Shown here one piece after another: positions 1-8,957 of a stretch of 36,903 nt of DNA; the first letter of the stretch is position 1, and each line of letters starts with the position of its first letter. The notes beneath the pieces are model-generated. The model made no database searches and had not been told where the DNA came from. It saw only the letters and a list, made by a program, of their open reading frames with translations. A program made the position numbers and the translations under genes. Origin of the DNA: Stephanodiscus triporus (lineage: Eukaryota; Bacillariophyta; Thalassiosirophyceae; Thalassiosirales; Thalassiosiraceae); NCBI GenBank assembly GCA_036939755.1, contig JALLAZ010000080.1:1-36903 (forward strand), written 5' to 3'.

Positions 1-322
1 TTATTGCTGTTGTTTTTCTGCGTAATGAACAGAAACCACTGTCATCTTCCTTCCTATCATTGTCTGAAACAACACTTTCTCTCAAATCTCCATGACTATA
101 AGACATATCGTCATACGATAAGAGTGATCTATTGGATGCAAAAACATCTGAACTGCTGTGAATTGATAACGCTGGATTGTCATGGTAAATTTGTCGGTGA
201 ACATCGTGTGATGATTGAACATCAATAGATGTCCTGCAATGCCTAAGGTGATGTCTGAAACCCTTCAAATGGCTATACTGACCAGAGCACTTCGGGCACT
301 GTATTTTCTTAGTGACGCTCAT
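1..322 (-). CDS. Partial C2H2/C2HC zinc-finger protein, 3' end outside window
   Basis: An ATG at 322-320 opens a minus-strand frame that stays open for 107 codons to the window edge. The protein starts MSVTKKIQCPKC and residues about 9-29 form one compact zinc finger: C-x2-C, about a dozen residues, then a His-rich end (HHLRHC). After the finger the sequence is polar and Ser/Asp/His-rich with no other recognisable domain. A lone N-terminal finger of this kind followed by a polar linker is often seen in transposon-encoded DNA-binding proteins of diatoms, but that is inference because the catalytic part would lie outside the window. The local DNA is AT-rich, unlike the GC-rich genes beyond 3.8 kb. 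Seen: open frame and finger. Unknown: full length and function. Confidence 0.55.
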   Translation of the reverse strand, partial: MSVTKKIQCPKCSGQYSHLKGFRHHLRHCRTSIDVQSSHDVHRQIYHDNPALSIHSSSDVFASNRSLLSYDDMSYSHGDLRESVVSDNDRKEDDSGFCSLRRKTTAI

Positions 323-908
323 TGTGTATTGTGTAGTGTTCTTGGCTAGATCAAATATACTGGATCAAATTTCAAATTTATTGCATCAAGTACAAAATTG
401 ATTGTATCAAGTACGCAATTAATTTCTTAATTGGGGTATTTATAAAATACAGGTGATGGAAGCAAGGGAGCTTGTATGTTATGGGGACGGGGGGAAGTAA
501 ATTTCAAGAGTAGTTATGCCAAATTTTGAATGCGAAAAAATCAATATTTGATACCAGCTACTGTACAATGTACAAATTTAGGTGTGTAGGATATTAGTAC
601 ACTTGAACAATCGGCAAGAAATTTCAAAAATTCGAATTTGTTGTTTCTTTTGGGAAATTTGTTGTTTCTTCGACAAATTTCTGAGACTAGTATAACCACT
701 ACATTCATATACATACTTTCAAAACAAATTTATATAAGTTGGGAAAACATTTTAAATTACAAGAAAAACCAAAATTTGAATCATTACCGCCGTCGGTAAA
801 AACAAGTATTTGGATCCAGATACAAATATTTGGATCCAGATACAGTTTTTTGTAACTGGATCAACTTCCCCAAATGAGACAACAAATTCCGCCAGGGTGA
901 AAAACGAT

Positions 909-1073
909 CATCTTCTTTTAGAATATGTGTAGGACTTAGTTGATTAATGTTTCTCAAATCATGTATTGACTCCAGACTTCACATCTCAGAAAGAACACGG
1001 ATTCACATGTTTTTTGGAGCTCAATGTTCTTGTTACCGATCTGCTCACCAGGCGAATTATTTTTGCACGCGAC
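909..1073 (+). repeat. 165-bp direct repeat, copy 1
   Basis: The sequence from CATCTTCTTTTAGAATATGT to GCACGCGAC recurs at 1932-2096 with the same length and about 6 substitutions by eye (roughly 96% identity), in the same orientation. The two copies are about 1.02 kb apart. Neither copy has TG...CA ends or an obvious target-site duplication. Confidence 0.9.
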
Positions 1074-1409
1074 TATTGTCACGCATACACAACAACATGT
1101 GCTTGACTTACATGCACCTCTTGGCAATTATTCCTACCTAGAGGAATTATATCTTCACATTTTGTACGTAAGATGTACCAGTCATGGGAATCGAGCATAC
1201 TACCTAGATACGTACTTTATTGCTGGTACGTGAAGTTTCTCAGTATTTAAATTAGAACTTTTGTTATTCCAGTGAGGCTGAGGGAAATAGGTACCTAGTT
1301 GCCCCCCCACATAATAGTATGTGCTCTAAAAATGATAGGCGCCAGCCGGCATTCGCGCGCCGGCCAGCCCAATGCTACAGTCACGAGCTACATATGTAGG
1401 TTGTACCTA

Positions 1410-1640
1410 ATACTTGCAAGTTTCAATTAGTGGGACTTGTAAAAAATACTTGCACGAAAACTGCAACGCAGATGAGTTGCACAAAAACGTGCAACTCATC
1501 TGCACTTGGTACAAAACCCACAAATTCCTACGTGATGCCGTGCAACTCATCTGCATTGCACATTTTTGTGCAACTAATCTGCACCAAACTTGCACGGAAT
1601 TTGCATGGAACATGTACGGAACTTGCACGCAAACTTGCTA
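1410..1640. repeat. Cluster of short direct and inverted repeats with a perfect hairpin
   Basis: The 15-mer GCAGATGAGTTGCAC (1468-1482) is followed, after the six bases AAAAAC, by its exact reverse complement (1489-1503). The downstream arm recurs at 1540-1554 (exact) and 1568-1582 (one change). Around these are many copies of a shorter ACTTGCAC(G) word. This could be a MITE-like or satellite-like hairpin array; nothing suggests coding function. Confidence 0.75.
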
Positions 1641-1931
1641 AGTTCTATACCAAGCTACATACGCAAATAATTCCGCCCAGTGATAAAAAAGATCCATTCA
1701 CATCAAAAATGGCAGTGTGTCACAAGAGTGTGCGCCCACACTATTTCCATCAACCTCAGTGTTAATGGTCTTCTTTTTTCTGTCAGTTGGGGAAGCAGGT
1801 AATTTCCCTCCTCCCATTTATTCCCTTTTAACAAATTTTTTTCCGGAGTGTTAACTTCTTGTTCTGTAGATTTGACATGGGACTTGAAAGAAGAGCGATG
1901 TTTTGTGTTTAACGGCCTCACCAATTGGGGA

Positions 1932-2096
1932 CATCTTCTTTTAGAATATGTGTAGGACTTAGTTGATTAATGTTTCTCAAATCGTGTATTGATTCCTGAC
2001 TTCGCATCTCGGAAAGAACACGGATTCACATGTTTTTTGGAGCTCCATGTTCTTGTTACCGATCTGCTCACCAGGCGAATTATTTTTGCACGCGAC
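1932..2096 (+). repeat. 165-bp direct repeat, copy 2, just upstream of the P-domain gene
   Basis: This is the second copy of the 909-1073 sequence. It ends 77 bp before the ATG at 2174, so it occupies the probable promoter and 5' leader of the secreted P-domain gene. The sequence after each copy is unrelated. Confidence 0.85.
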
Positions 2097-2173
2097 AAGG
2101 TTTCATTTTTATCATCATTTTTCGAAGTCACAATCCCCCATCTCGCCCGCCGACCAAAGTTAAGTCAAACACA

Positions 2174-3130
2174 ATGAAGATCATCAACTACATCATTTCC
2201 ACCACAATGATTGTGGCGTTCAGCATCCAGGGTGGGTATAGTGAGGAAGAACCCACTGTTGGTGGTCGTCCCCTCATTCATCATGCCAGTCAAAACAATG
2301 GCTATCAGAGAGAGGGGGAGGAAAAGGCACGCCACCTTGAGCAAGCAGTCTTCGCGTCCATGTCTCTTGATGGATCATTCAGCCTCGCGGGAATAGAAAC
2401 CCAATCGAAGAATTCGGCAAGAGAGGGGAAGTCGTCTAAGTCTCCAACCACGGGGACGAAGACGCCAACCAAGTCTCCAACTGCACCAGGGGAGGCGAAG
2501 CCATCCAACAGCAAACGATCCAAGTCATCCAAGTCGTCAGGGTTAGGGCTAACCATAACACCAAGTGAGGAACCTTCCAAGATTCCTTCCGAGAGTCCTT
2601 CCGAGAGTCCTTCCGAGAGTCCTTTCAAGTGTGGAGTTCCCATTCCTGACGATGGTTCTCTTACTCTCAATTTGGACGTCACCATCCCATATGAGGGAGC
2701 CTTTGTGACGAATATGAGAGTGTTAATAGACTTGACCCACCCAAACATGTCTGACATGATTATTAATCTGAAGGCTCCTAATGGGAAGGTATTGAATTTG
2801 TTCAATCAACATGGAGGATCTGGAGATACCATGGTAAAGACCTGGGTGAGCTCTGAATCCACTACACCCTTTTCTTCAGGTTCACCCTCATATGATTATC
2901 AACACTTTGCGGCGACAGCTGAACAAAATGTTGGACCTGATGGTTATGCTTCCGATGCGTCATCCTTCGCAGATTTGTATTCTGGATTCATTGGTAGTTG
3001 GACGCTTGCAATGCAAGATATTAGAGCTGGTAGTGAGGGGAAATTGTCCAAGTGGTATATCTTGATTAGTTTTCAGATCCCCAATAGCGCTGAGGGAGCT
3101 CAAACGTTCTATTTCATCTGCGACAATTGA
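2174..3130 (+). CDS. Secreted protein with a proprotein-convertase P-domain (P/Homo B)
   Basis: A single-exon gene of 318 residues. The frame is open further upstream, but the start chosen at 2174 (context ACACAATGA) gives a clear N-terminal signal peptide (about residues 1-22, hydrophobic, then GGYSEEE). Residues about 78-150 form a low-complexity Ser/Thr/Pro/Lys stalk with KSPT-like words and a tandem PSES repeat, likely glycosylated or exposed. Residues about 160-303 match the jelly-roll P-domain that follows the catalytic domain in kexin/furin proteases: a VTNMRVLIDLTHPNMSDMII core, later LKAPNGKVLNLF, and the closing GSWTLAMQDIRAGSEGKLSKW. No subtilisin-type catalytic domain is present, so this is a stand-alone P-domain, probably a binding or cell-surface module. 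The short tail FICDN could pair Cys316 with Cys153. The promoter carries the second copy of the 165-bp repeat. Confidence 0.75.
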   Translation: MKIINYIISTTMIVAFSIQGGYSEEEPTVGGRPLIHHASQNNGYQREGEEKARHLEQAVFASMSLDGSFSLAGIETQSKNSAREGKSSKSPTTGTKTPTKSPTAPGEAKPSNSKRSKSSKSSGLGLTITPSEEPSKIPSESPSESPSESPFKCGVPIPDDGSLTLNLDVTIPYEGAFVTNMRVLIDLTHPNMSDMIINLKAPNGKVLNLFNQHGGSGDTMVKTWVSSESTTPFSSGSPSYDYQHFAATAEQNVGPDGYASDASSFADLYSGFIGSWTLAMQDIRAGSEGKLSKWYILISFQIPNSAEGAQTFYFICDN

Positions 3131-3864
3131 TGATTTTGTGTCCTGTGTGTTTGTCGATGTTACATGTGAATATCTGTGTTTAGGTTTGAATGGGGTGGCG
3201 GTTAGCAGGGCTGCATTCATCATTTGCATCAACGCTGAATGACCTGAACCGACCTGACCCACTTAGTGAAAGAGGAGCTGCAAAAAAGGTTCCCATGCAT
3301 ACTGTACAGAGTGATGTTTAGTGAGAGTGAGGGTGGACATAGAGAAGCTTAATGTCCTTTTTTTAAGTGAACTATTTTCATCTTCGATCGATCTCCTCGC
3401 TGCTTGCTAGCATAGCCCACAAAGTTGTGAACAATTATTTCTATTCCGAATCATTGTGGGAGGGAGGCATTCCATTAAAAGTACAACCCAGCTCTAAGTA
3501 AATTGCTCATTGTATGTCATGGTTACACCAGTGTATTTTTCCTTTTGAGGGTTCAACAAGTGAAAAAGTACCCAACGCTAAAGCGAATCTAGAGTAAGTA
3601 GTTAAATTTACAGAGGGAGATGAACAAAAGAGAAGATTTTGTGCCGTAGGGTTCAATAGGTCACAAACTAAATTCATATCCCGAAAGAACTCATTCATTG
3701 AACCGAATCCCCTGTCCTCGTTTTCAAGTCGAACTGAACTTTACGAACACAAATTGTCTCTACTATCTCACATGTAGCCCATCCAAGGACTACACTTGAA
3801 CACTGGCACCCGCGCACAAACACCACCCACATCACACACTCACGGTCCATGGGTAAAAATGTCA
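3131..3864. other. Intergenic region, no gene seen
   Basis: This lies between the 3' ends of two convergent genes. Only short ORFs with no protein-like composition are present, and no repeat or RNA gene was recognised. Confidence 0.5.
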
Positions 3865-5063
3865 TCACGGACCGCTCGCCACCAAGACGAGGGCGGGACC
3901 GAACACCCCCAGCGCGCACAGCCCGTACGCGAGCGGGAACACGTCCCTCGCGTTCTTCTGCACGTACAACGCCGCCAGGTACAAAATCGCGCCGTAGTAC
4001 GGGAGTATGCCCAGGTACCCCCCCAGCTCGTGCATGCGCAACGGGTCCAACTTCGCTTTCAGGTAACCGAACGCGTATTCGTTGTTCTCGGACCAGCCGG
4101 ATCCTGGGGGAGACGCGGACAGGCCGACGTTGCGATTGTCGACTATGGCGGAGACCAGCCGCTGCTTCTCCGTGGAGGTGAGGAGGGTTAGGCCGGGGTT
4201 GTATATGGTCGTGTCCTCGTCGGCGATGGCGATGCCGTCGCCCAGCTTGATGCCATCTGTTCGGGTGTGAGGATGGGTGTGGGGATGGGGTGGGGGCGGA
4301 GGTTAGGGATCGGCGCGTGGACGAGGGATGTCATGGAGCAGATTGATCATCGGTGGTGCGTGTGGCGCGTGGGATTTCGAGGGTTGCGTCTCGGGGATTC
4401 GTCGTCATCCCGGGGGGGGGTGGGGGGGTGGGGGGGGGGGTGGACTCCCATCCCTCCCATGAACGACGCACATCGAAACGAAACGATGCGAAAATTAATG
4501 ACCCCCTTCATCCCCCGAAGGAGAGATGGTCCACGTCGCATGAACACTAACTCACCGTAGGTAAGCGTCCCGCCCACACCCTTCCCCTCGGTGATGATCT
4601 TGGATATTTCCTCAAGTATTTTGTAGGTCCTATCGACGTCTCCCGCGTCGCTTCGCAGGCGAGCGACCACCCCCGTGACGGTTTCCGAGGCCAAGTCCGA
4701 GTCGACGTACGCGATGGCCGGGGCCGGCCCCATCGTCGTTAGTAGAGGCGATAGGAGCAGCGCGAGTCCGAGGGACGCGGACGCGACGCCAGCGGGTAGG
4801 AGGATGGGAGGGCGGCGCGACGACGGCGGCGAGCGGTCGATTCCGTCAACGGAAGATGGGGGGGCGCGAGGCGCGACGTCGCTCCGGCGATGGGACGCCA
4901 ATCTCAGGGGGTGGCGGCGCACTACGACGGCATTAGTCTTTCCGCCGCAGGAGAAGGAAAGCGTCGCGATCGGGAGGGAGGATGCGACGATGGCCAATAG
5001 ACATAACGACGCGAGAGACCTCGAGGCGAGAGTGGTGGTGGACGATGCGTTCCTCATCGTCAT
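3865..5063 (-). CDS. Predicted thylakoid membrane/lumen protein with tripartite presequence
   Basis: Two exons, 5063-4556 and 4256-3865, joined across a 299-bp intron (donor GTGAGT, acceptor AACAG), give a 299-residue protein. The N-terminus is a signal peptide (about 14-36) ending TLS-FSCGG, compatible with the Phe+1 rule for secondary plastids. A second hydrophobic stretch follows, preceded by a twin-arginine pair (SSRRPP) and ending PAPAIA-YVDS, which resembles a Tat-type thylakoid transfer signal. The mature region has an amphipathic segment (ILEEISKIITEGKG) and a soluble stretch with LGDGIAIADEDTTIYN. Two C-terminal hydrophobic helices follow (around GYLGILPYYGAILYLAALYV and FPLAYGLCALGVFGPALVLV), so it is probably anchored in the thylakoid. 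I do not recognise the family. It is divergent from the MBD-CaMKII_AD gene, with about 207 bp between the start codons. Confidence 0.7.
4257..4555 (-). other. Intron with long G-tracts on the + strand
   Basis: This is the intron of the thylakoid-type protein gene, inferred because splicing restores one frame (G|AT makes Asp). It contains dense runs of G on the + strand (about 4411-4441), so the transcript (minus strand) carries C-runs while the opposite strand has G-quadruplex potential. Confidence 0.7.
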
Positions 5064-5270
5064 CGAGATGGCGATGTGAAGATGATCAAGTCCGCCTACT
5101 AAAAATCACTAAACCATTCCACTCACTCATTCCATGGCACTGCTGCTCACGTACCTGGTATCTATCTTACGTACGACGCAACGCGGATACATACTTCACA
5201 TTCGATCACGTGACGGGTCTTAATTGCCACTAAAAAAATAGAGTAGGTACGATAAGCAGAGATCAATACT
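5064..5270. promoter_or_regulatory. Short divergent promoter with a CACGTG box
   Basis: These 207 bp separate the start codons of two head-to-head genes and must hold both promoters. A CACGTG palindrome (5207-5212) followed by ACGG lies about 60 bp before the + strand ATG; such G/E-boxes are targets of bHLH and bZIP factors. The functional role is inferred only. Confidence 0.35.
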
Positions 5271-6731
5271 ATGCCCTCTTTGAAGGAGACTAAGCTGATG
5301 AAGAATCGGGCTGACGCGGAGGATAACGTTGAAAGAGAGGATATGATCGAGGCCCTCAAGAGTTTGAATGGGATGACGAATTGTGCTGACAGGGAAAATG
5401 ACGGAGCGGCCATGGAGGAGGAGGAAGGTGGAGGGGACGCAGCCGAGGTCCTCGGAAAGGCGGCCGAGGAGGAGAGGGCCGCCGAGGCCGTCATTGACGT
5501 CGACGAGGAACAGGAATCTGAGGACGCTGATGGAAAGGATCTCATCGACGTCGAAGAGGGAAGGGGATCTGACGACGCCGATGGCGAGCCCGACGAGAAC
5601 GTCGACGAGGAACGGGAACTTGAAGACCCCGACGGCGAGCCCGACGAGAAGACGACGAAGGCTACGACGACGACGACGACGACGACGAAGGAGAAGGGAA
5701 ATGAGGAATTGCCGGGAGGGTGGAAGAAAAGCCTAGTGCCCCGGAAGAGCGGGGAGAAGTACGATCCATACTGGTTCTCCCCGAGGGAGGCTTACAAATT
5801 CAATTCCCTTTCCCTGGTCAGGCGATTCCTCGCGTGTTTGGAAGAGGCCGGCGGGGACGAGGCTGTCGCGTACGATTCCTTCCGCAAGAGGAGGAGCGGC
5901 AAATCGTCCGGGGACGAGGTCGTTGCCGCGCACGATTCGAATAAGTCCAAGGGCAAGAAGAGGAAGAGCAAATCCCTCGAGGCCGCGACTCGCCCGACCT
6001 CGCCCGAAGGCTGCGTGATAGATATATCGAAAAAAAAGAATCGCCCCAAGAAGGAGGATGGAATGGACGACGGCAAGGAGGATGACGGCGACTCCGACGA
6101 GGAGCGGATGAGCGACAGTCCCGCCGCCGTGGTCGCCGCCGTGGGCTTCGGATCCAGCACGAAGAAGGGCAAAACGACCGCTCCCAAAAGGGTCGGCGAT
6201 GTAAAGAGAAGGAAGGGCGGCGGCGGCGGCGGCGATCCTCCGGCCGTCGCGATCGCCCCACGTGTCGCGGGCGGCGGGAGCGGCGGCGACTGCGACGAGG
6301 CCCTCGCCGACAAGGACGTGATCGACGCCAACGGGAGGCTGCTCGATGCCATCGCATCCGGGGACTACGCGACCTACCGCGACCTCACGGCCCGTGACCT
6401 GACGGCGATCGAGCCGGAAACGGGAGGGCACGTCGTCCAGGGGATGGATTTTCACAAGTATTACTTCGACCTGATGGGCGACGGGGCCACGGGGGGGGAG
6501 GATAAGCGGAAGCAGCGACCCGTCGTGCCGGTCGTGATCCACATGATCTCGCCGCACGTTCGTTGGCTCGGCGGGGGAGAGGGCGGCCGCACGGTCGCGG
6601 CGGTAATATCGTACCTGCGATTGGATCAGACCGTGAAGGATGGCGACCCGGTCACGAAAACTACTAGCGAGACTAGAGTTTGGGAAATTAGATGCGGTCG
6701 ATTGGTTCAAGTGCACTTTCACAAGTCGTAA
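5271..6731 (+). CDS. Fusion of an MBD-like domain and a CaMKII association (hub) domain
   Basis: A single-exon gene of 486 residues. Residues 1-145 are acidic, with internal repeats (DADGEPDEN.VDEE / DPDGEPDEK) and a run of eight Thr. Residues about 146-205 read as a methyl-CpG-binding (MBD/TAM) fold: LPGGWKKSLVPRKSGEKYDPYWFSP, then AYKFNSLSLVRRFL, matching the family pattern of LP.GW, R..G..D.Y, SP, and KF.S...V..YL. Residues 206-345 are basic and acidic low-complexity sequence with likely nuclear signals (KGKKRKSK, KKKNRPKK, VKRRK). Residues about 348-486 match the oligomeric hub domain of CaM kinase II: LLDAIASGDYATYRDL, then EPETGGHVVQGMDFHKYYFD, and the closing ETRVWEIRCGRLVQVHFHKS. No kinase or calmodulin-binding region is present. 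It is probably a nuclear, multimeric chromatin-binding protein; the domain calls are by eye but strong at the C-terminus. Confidence 0.8.
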   Translation: MPSLKETKLMKNRADAEDNVEREDMIEALKSLNGMTNCADRENDGAAMEEEEGGGDAAEVLGKAAEEERAAEAVIDVDEEQESEDADGKDLIDVEEGRGSDDADGEPDENVDEERELEDPDGEPDEKTTKATTTTTTTTKEKGNEELPGGWKKSLVPRKSGEKYDPYWFSPREAYKFNSLSLVRRFLACLEEAGGDEAVAYDSFRKRRSGKSSGDEVVAAHDSNKSKGKKRKSKSLEAATRPTSPEGCVIDISKKKNRPKKEDGMDDGKEDDGDSDEERMSDSPAAVVAAVGFGSSTKKGKTTAPKRVGDVKRRKGGGGGGDPPAVAIAPRVAGGGSGGDCDEALADKDVIDANGRLLDAIASGDYATYRDLTARDLTAIEPETGGHVVQGMDFHKYYFDLMGDGATGGEDKRKQRPVVPVVIHMISPHVRWLGGGEGGRTVAAVISYLRLDQTVKDGDPVTKTTSETRVWEIRCGRLVQVHFHKS

Positions 6732-7130
6732 TGCATGCAAATAATTCGAGAAGAACACTTAGGAATGGTCGAGACGTGCGAGCCAACATGAATATGGAAT
6801 CTTTTTCTGGCCTGCATGAAACAACCGTCTTCATAACAATACATCTTTATAGGTATTGCACTCAGCTTAAATTTATCTCAATGCGCTGCATGTGCATTTC
6901 ACGAACTTCTATTGCCAGTTCCCGGACGAGCCTGTGAGAAGAGCCATCCCGACACCGAAAATGCAATCTAAATACACATTTTCTGCTGCAGCTTAAATCC
7001 CTCTCACTCATTTCTCGCGATCCATGACAGCTATCTGTCACACTCTCCAAGTCAAAAATGCCAATTCGACACCCCTTATTTCCAAACGACGACGAAAGAA
7101 AATACTATGTACAATGCAGGGCAAAGTTTC
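6732..7130. other. Intergenic region between convergent genes
   Basis: About 400 bp carrying the 3' ends of the MBD fusion gene (+) and the DUF1415-like gene (-). No gene, repeat or RNA was recognised. Confidence 0.5.
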
Positions 7131-8957
7131 TCATTTCCATGTAATGACAATGATCGGCACCGGCGCCTGGGTGCTCTTAACAACGTGTTCTGGATGGAAT
7201 GTCGAAATCGTCAACTTGTCCGTCAGGCTCGGCATGACGCGGATGATATTCGACACCTGTCCCGCGAACTTATCGAAGCTCGTGGCCGACGTGGGCAAAA
7301 AGTTAGGCAGCACCACGTAACTCTTCTGGCCGCGTTTGGGCCTGTCCAGGAGCGACACGGCGTCGCCGTCCACCGCATTCAGCATGGCGAGGTTGTTAAA
7401 GACGAACTCGTACGCGGCGTCGACGTGACGCGTTTCGGATTTGGTGAAGGTCGACGTTTGTTCGTTGAATGCCGGATCGTTCTGGAGTACCCAGCTCTGC
7501 GCCATGCTGAGAGGCGTTTGGGAGATTATATGTTTCTTGCCGAATGCCTGGAGATGCGTAGAATATGGAGATGATGGAGATGCAGAGATGTGTCAGAGTG
7601 AGGGAGTTATGAATCGTCGAATGATTCCGAACGCAAATGAATCGGTCGCCTCATACCTCTCCCAGTGCATCGTAAAACGGATCATCGACAGAAGTCGACT
7701 TCTTCGCGGCGCTCATGGCGAACAGCGCCTCCAACCTCCTGACGTCGTCGCTCGTCACGACGCCATTCTCGTCTGCTGCCTTCCCGACACCGTCCCTCGC
7801 CGATCCCTCCTCCATCGCGGCCTCATCCCTGCGCGAGCCGAAGTCCGGCGGCGGGGTGCTCATCACCTCGACAATGACGCTTGGGTACGGTGACCTGCGC
7901 GCCTCGTCGCGTCTCTTCTTGTACTCCTGGAGGTTGACGTCGACCTCACCCTCCTGGTCCTCGTGCTTTAGCGATGCGAGCTGTTCCTCGGGTGTGGGCA
8001 TTCCATACTGGGGGTGGAGGTGGGCGCAGTTGATGGACACGCTACATTTGCGGGCGATTGACGCGAATTAAAAAAAAACAATGGTTGAGAGAGAGAGAGA
8101 GAGAGAGATGTCATATTATCGACGATTTACGAGCGAGCCGTACTAGCATGGCCGCGAAAAACTCACACCCAATCCTTGCGGCCGTCGTCTTCTCCGTCGG
8201 CCTTCTTCAGGACGAAGTCCCGCGCCGCCCTCCTCGCCTGATTGATCGCCTGCACGAGCCTGTCGAAGGTTTGAAACGTCGACAATTCCACGCAGTTGGG
8301 GATGACGACAACGTTCGTCGACCTCATCGTGACGGGCTGATGGGTGCCGTCGTCCGTCCCGAGCCCCGCCTCGACGCCGCGCCCGTGTGCCTCCCCAAGC
8401 TCCCGCGCCTCCCTGACGCGGCGGAAGACCCCGCCCACCACCCCTGCGAGCTCCGCGCCCGTCTCGCACACGTACGACACCTCCTTCCGCGCGTACGGAT
8501 TGTCCTTCCCCCCCTTTTGCTGATGTTGTTGCTGTTGCTGTTCCCCCTCCGCCTTCTCGTCGGCGAAGTGCAGCTTGCCGTTCCCGCCGTCCTTCTTGTT
8601 CTTCTTCTGCTGCTGCTGCTGCTTCTGTCGCGTCAACTCCGCCTGATTCGACCGATCGAGTGTCTCGCTTATCCACCTCTCGGTGTTCGCGAGGACGGAC
8701 CAGACGTTGGCGCCGTTGGACCCGCTGCCGCCGCCGCCGCTGTTGGAGGGAGAGGACGAGTCATCGTCGCGGAAGGAGAAGTCCGATCCGGAGTTGGGCT
8801 GATCCTTGTAGCGCAGGCGGGTGGCCGTCGTGCGACTGGGGGGGCGCCGGTGGCCGCGACGCAGGAGGGCCGTCGGATGGGGGTGGAGGTAGGCCGACGC
8901 CGCGGGGCAGCACGCCGCGAGGAGGGCGCTAGTTTGAATGAGCGATGGGAATTTCAT
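7131..8957 (-). CDS. Plastid-targeted protein with two DUF1415-like modules
   Basis: Three exons, 8957-8167, 8041-7657 and 7547-7131 (introns 125 and 109 bp; donors GTGAGT and GTATGA), give about 530 residues. The N-terminus MKFPSLIQTSALLAACC...ASAYL is a signal peptide followed by an ASAF-like motif, so plastid import is likely. A Gln/Lys/Gly-rich linker follows. I read two related modules. The first has NTERWISETL, then VVVIPNCVELSTFQTFDRLV, then AHLHPQYG, and RRSPYPSVIVEVMS. The second has SYVVLPNFLPTSATSFDKF, then LTISTFHPEHV and QAPVPIIVITW. The order of elements (TxRW, a P..L..F..F block, FHPxY, RSPYP) resembles bacterial DUF1415, whose function is unknown. This is a distant match made from memory of the motif order. 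Exon 2 to exon 3 joining was chosen because it gives LGE-AFGKKHII in frame. The gene is divergent from the LRR gene. Confidence 0.6.

Larger units (their letters stand above)
323..2173. other. AT-rich intergenic region rich in repeats
   Basis: About 1.85 kb with no ORF I can defend. It contains a 20-bp tandem duplication (about 807-845, unit around TATTTGGATCCAGATACA), a 165-bp direct repeat (909-1073 and 1932-2096), and a cluster of GTGCAACTCATCTGC-type direct and inverted copies (1400-1640). The short ORFs here have no recognisable protein features. It probably represents decayed or non-autonomous mobile DNA plus the promoter of the P-domain gene. Confidence 0.5.

Noticed and set aside
909..2096. 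LTR retroelement bounded by the 165-bp repeats
   Set aside because: No TG...CA ends, no primer-binding site or polypurine tract recognised, and no coding domain between the repeats.
5733..6758. 341-codon minus-strand ORF opposite the MBD fusion gene
   Set aside because: No domain or signal, and the + strand frame has two strong domains.
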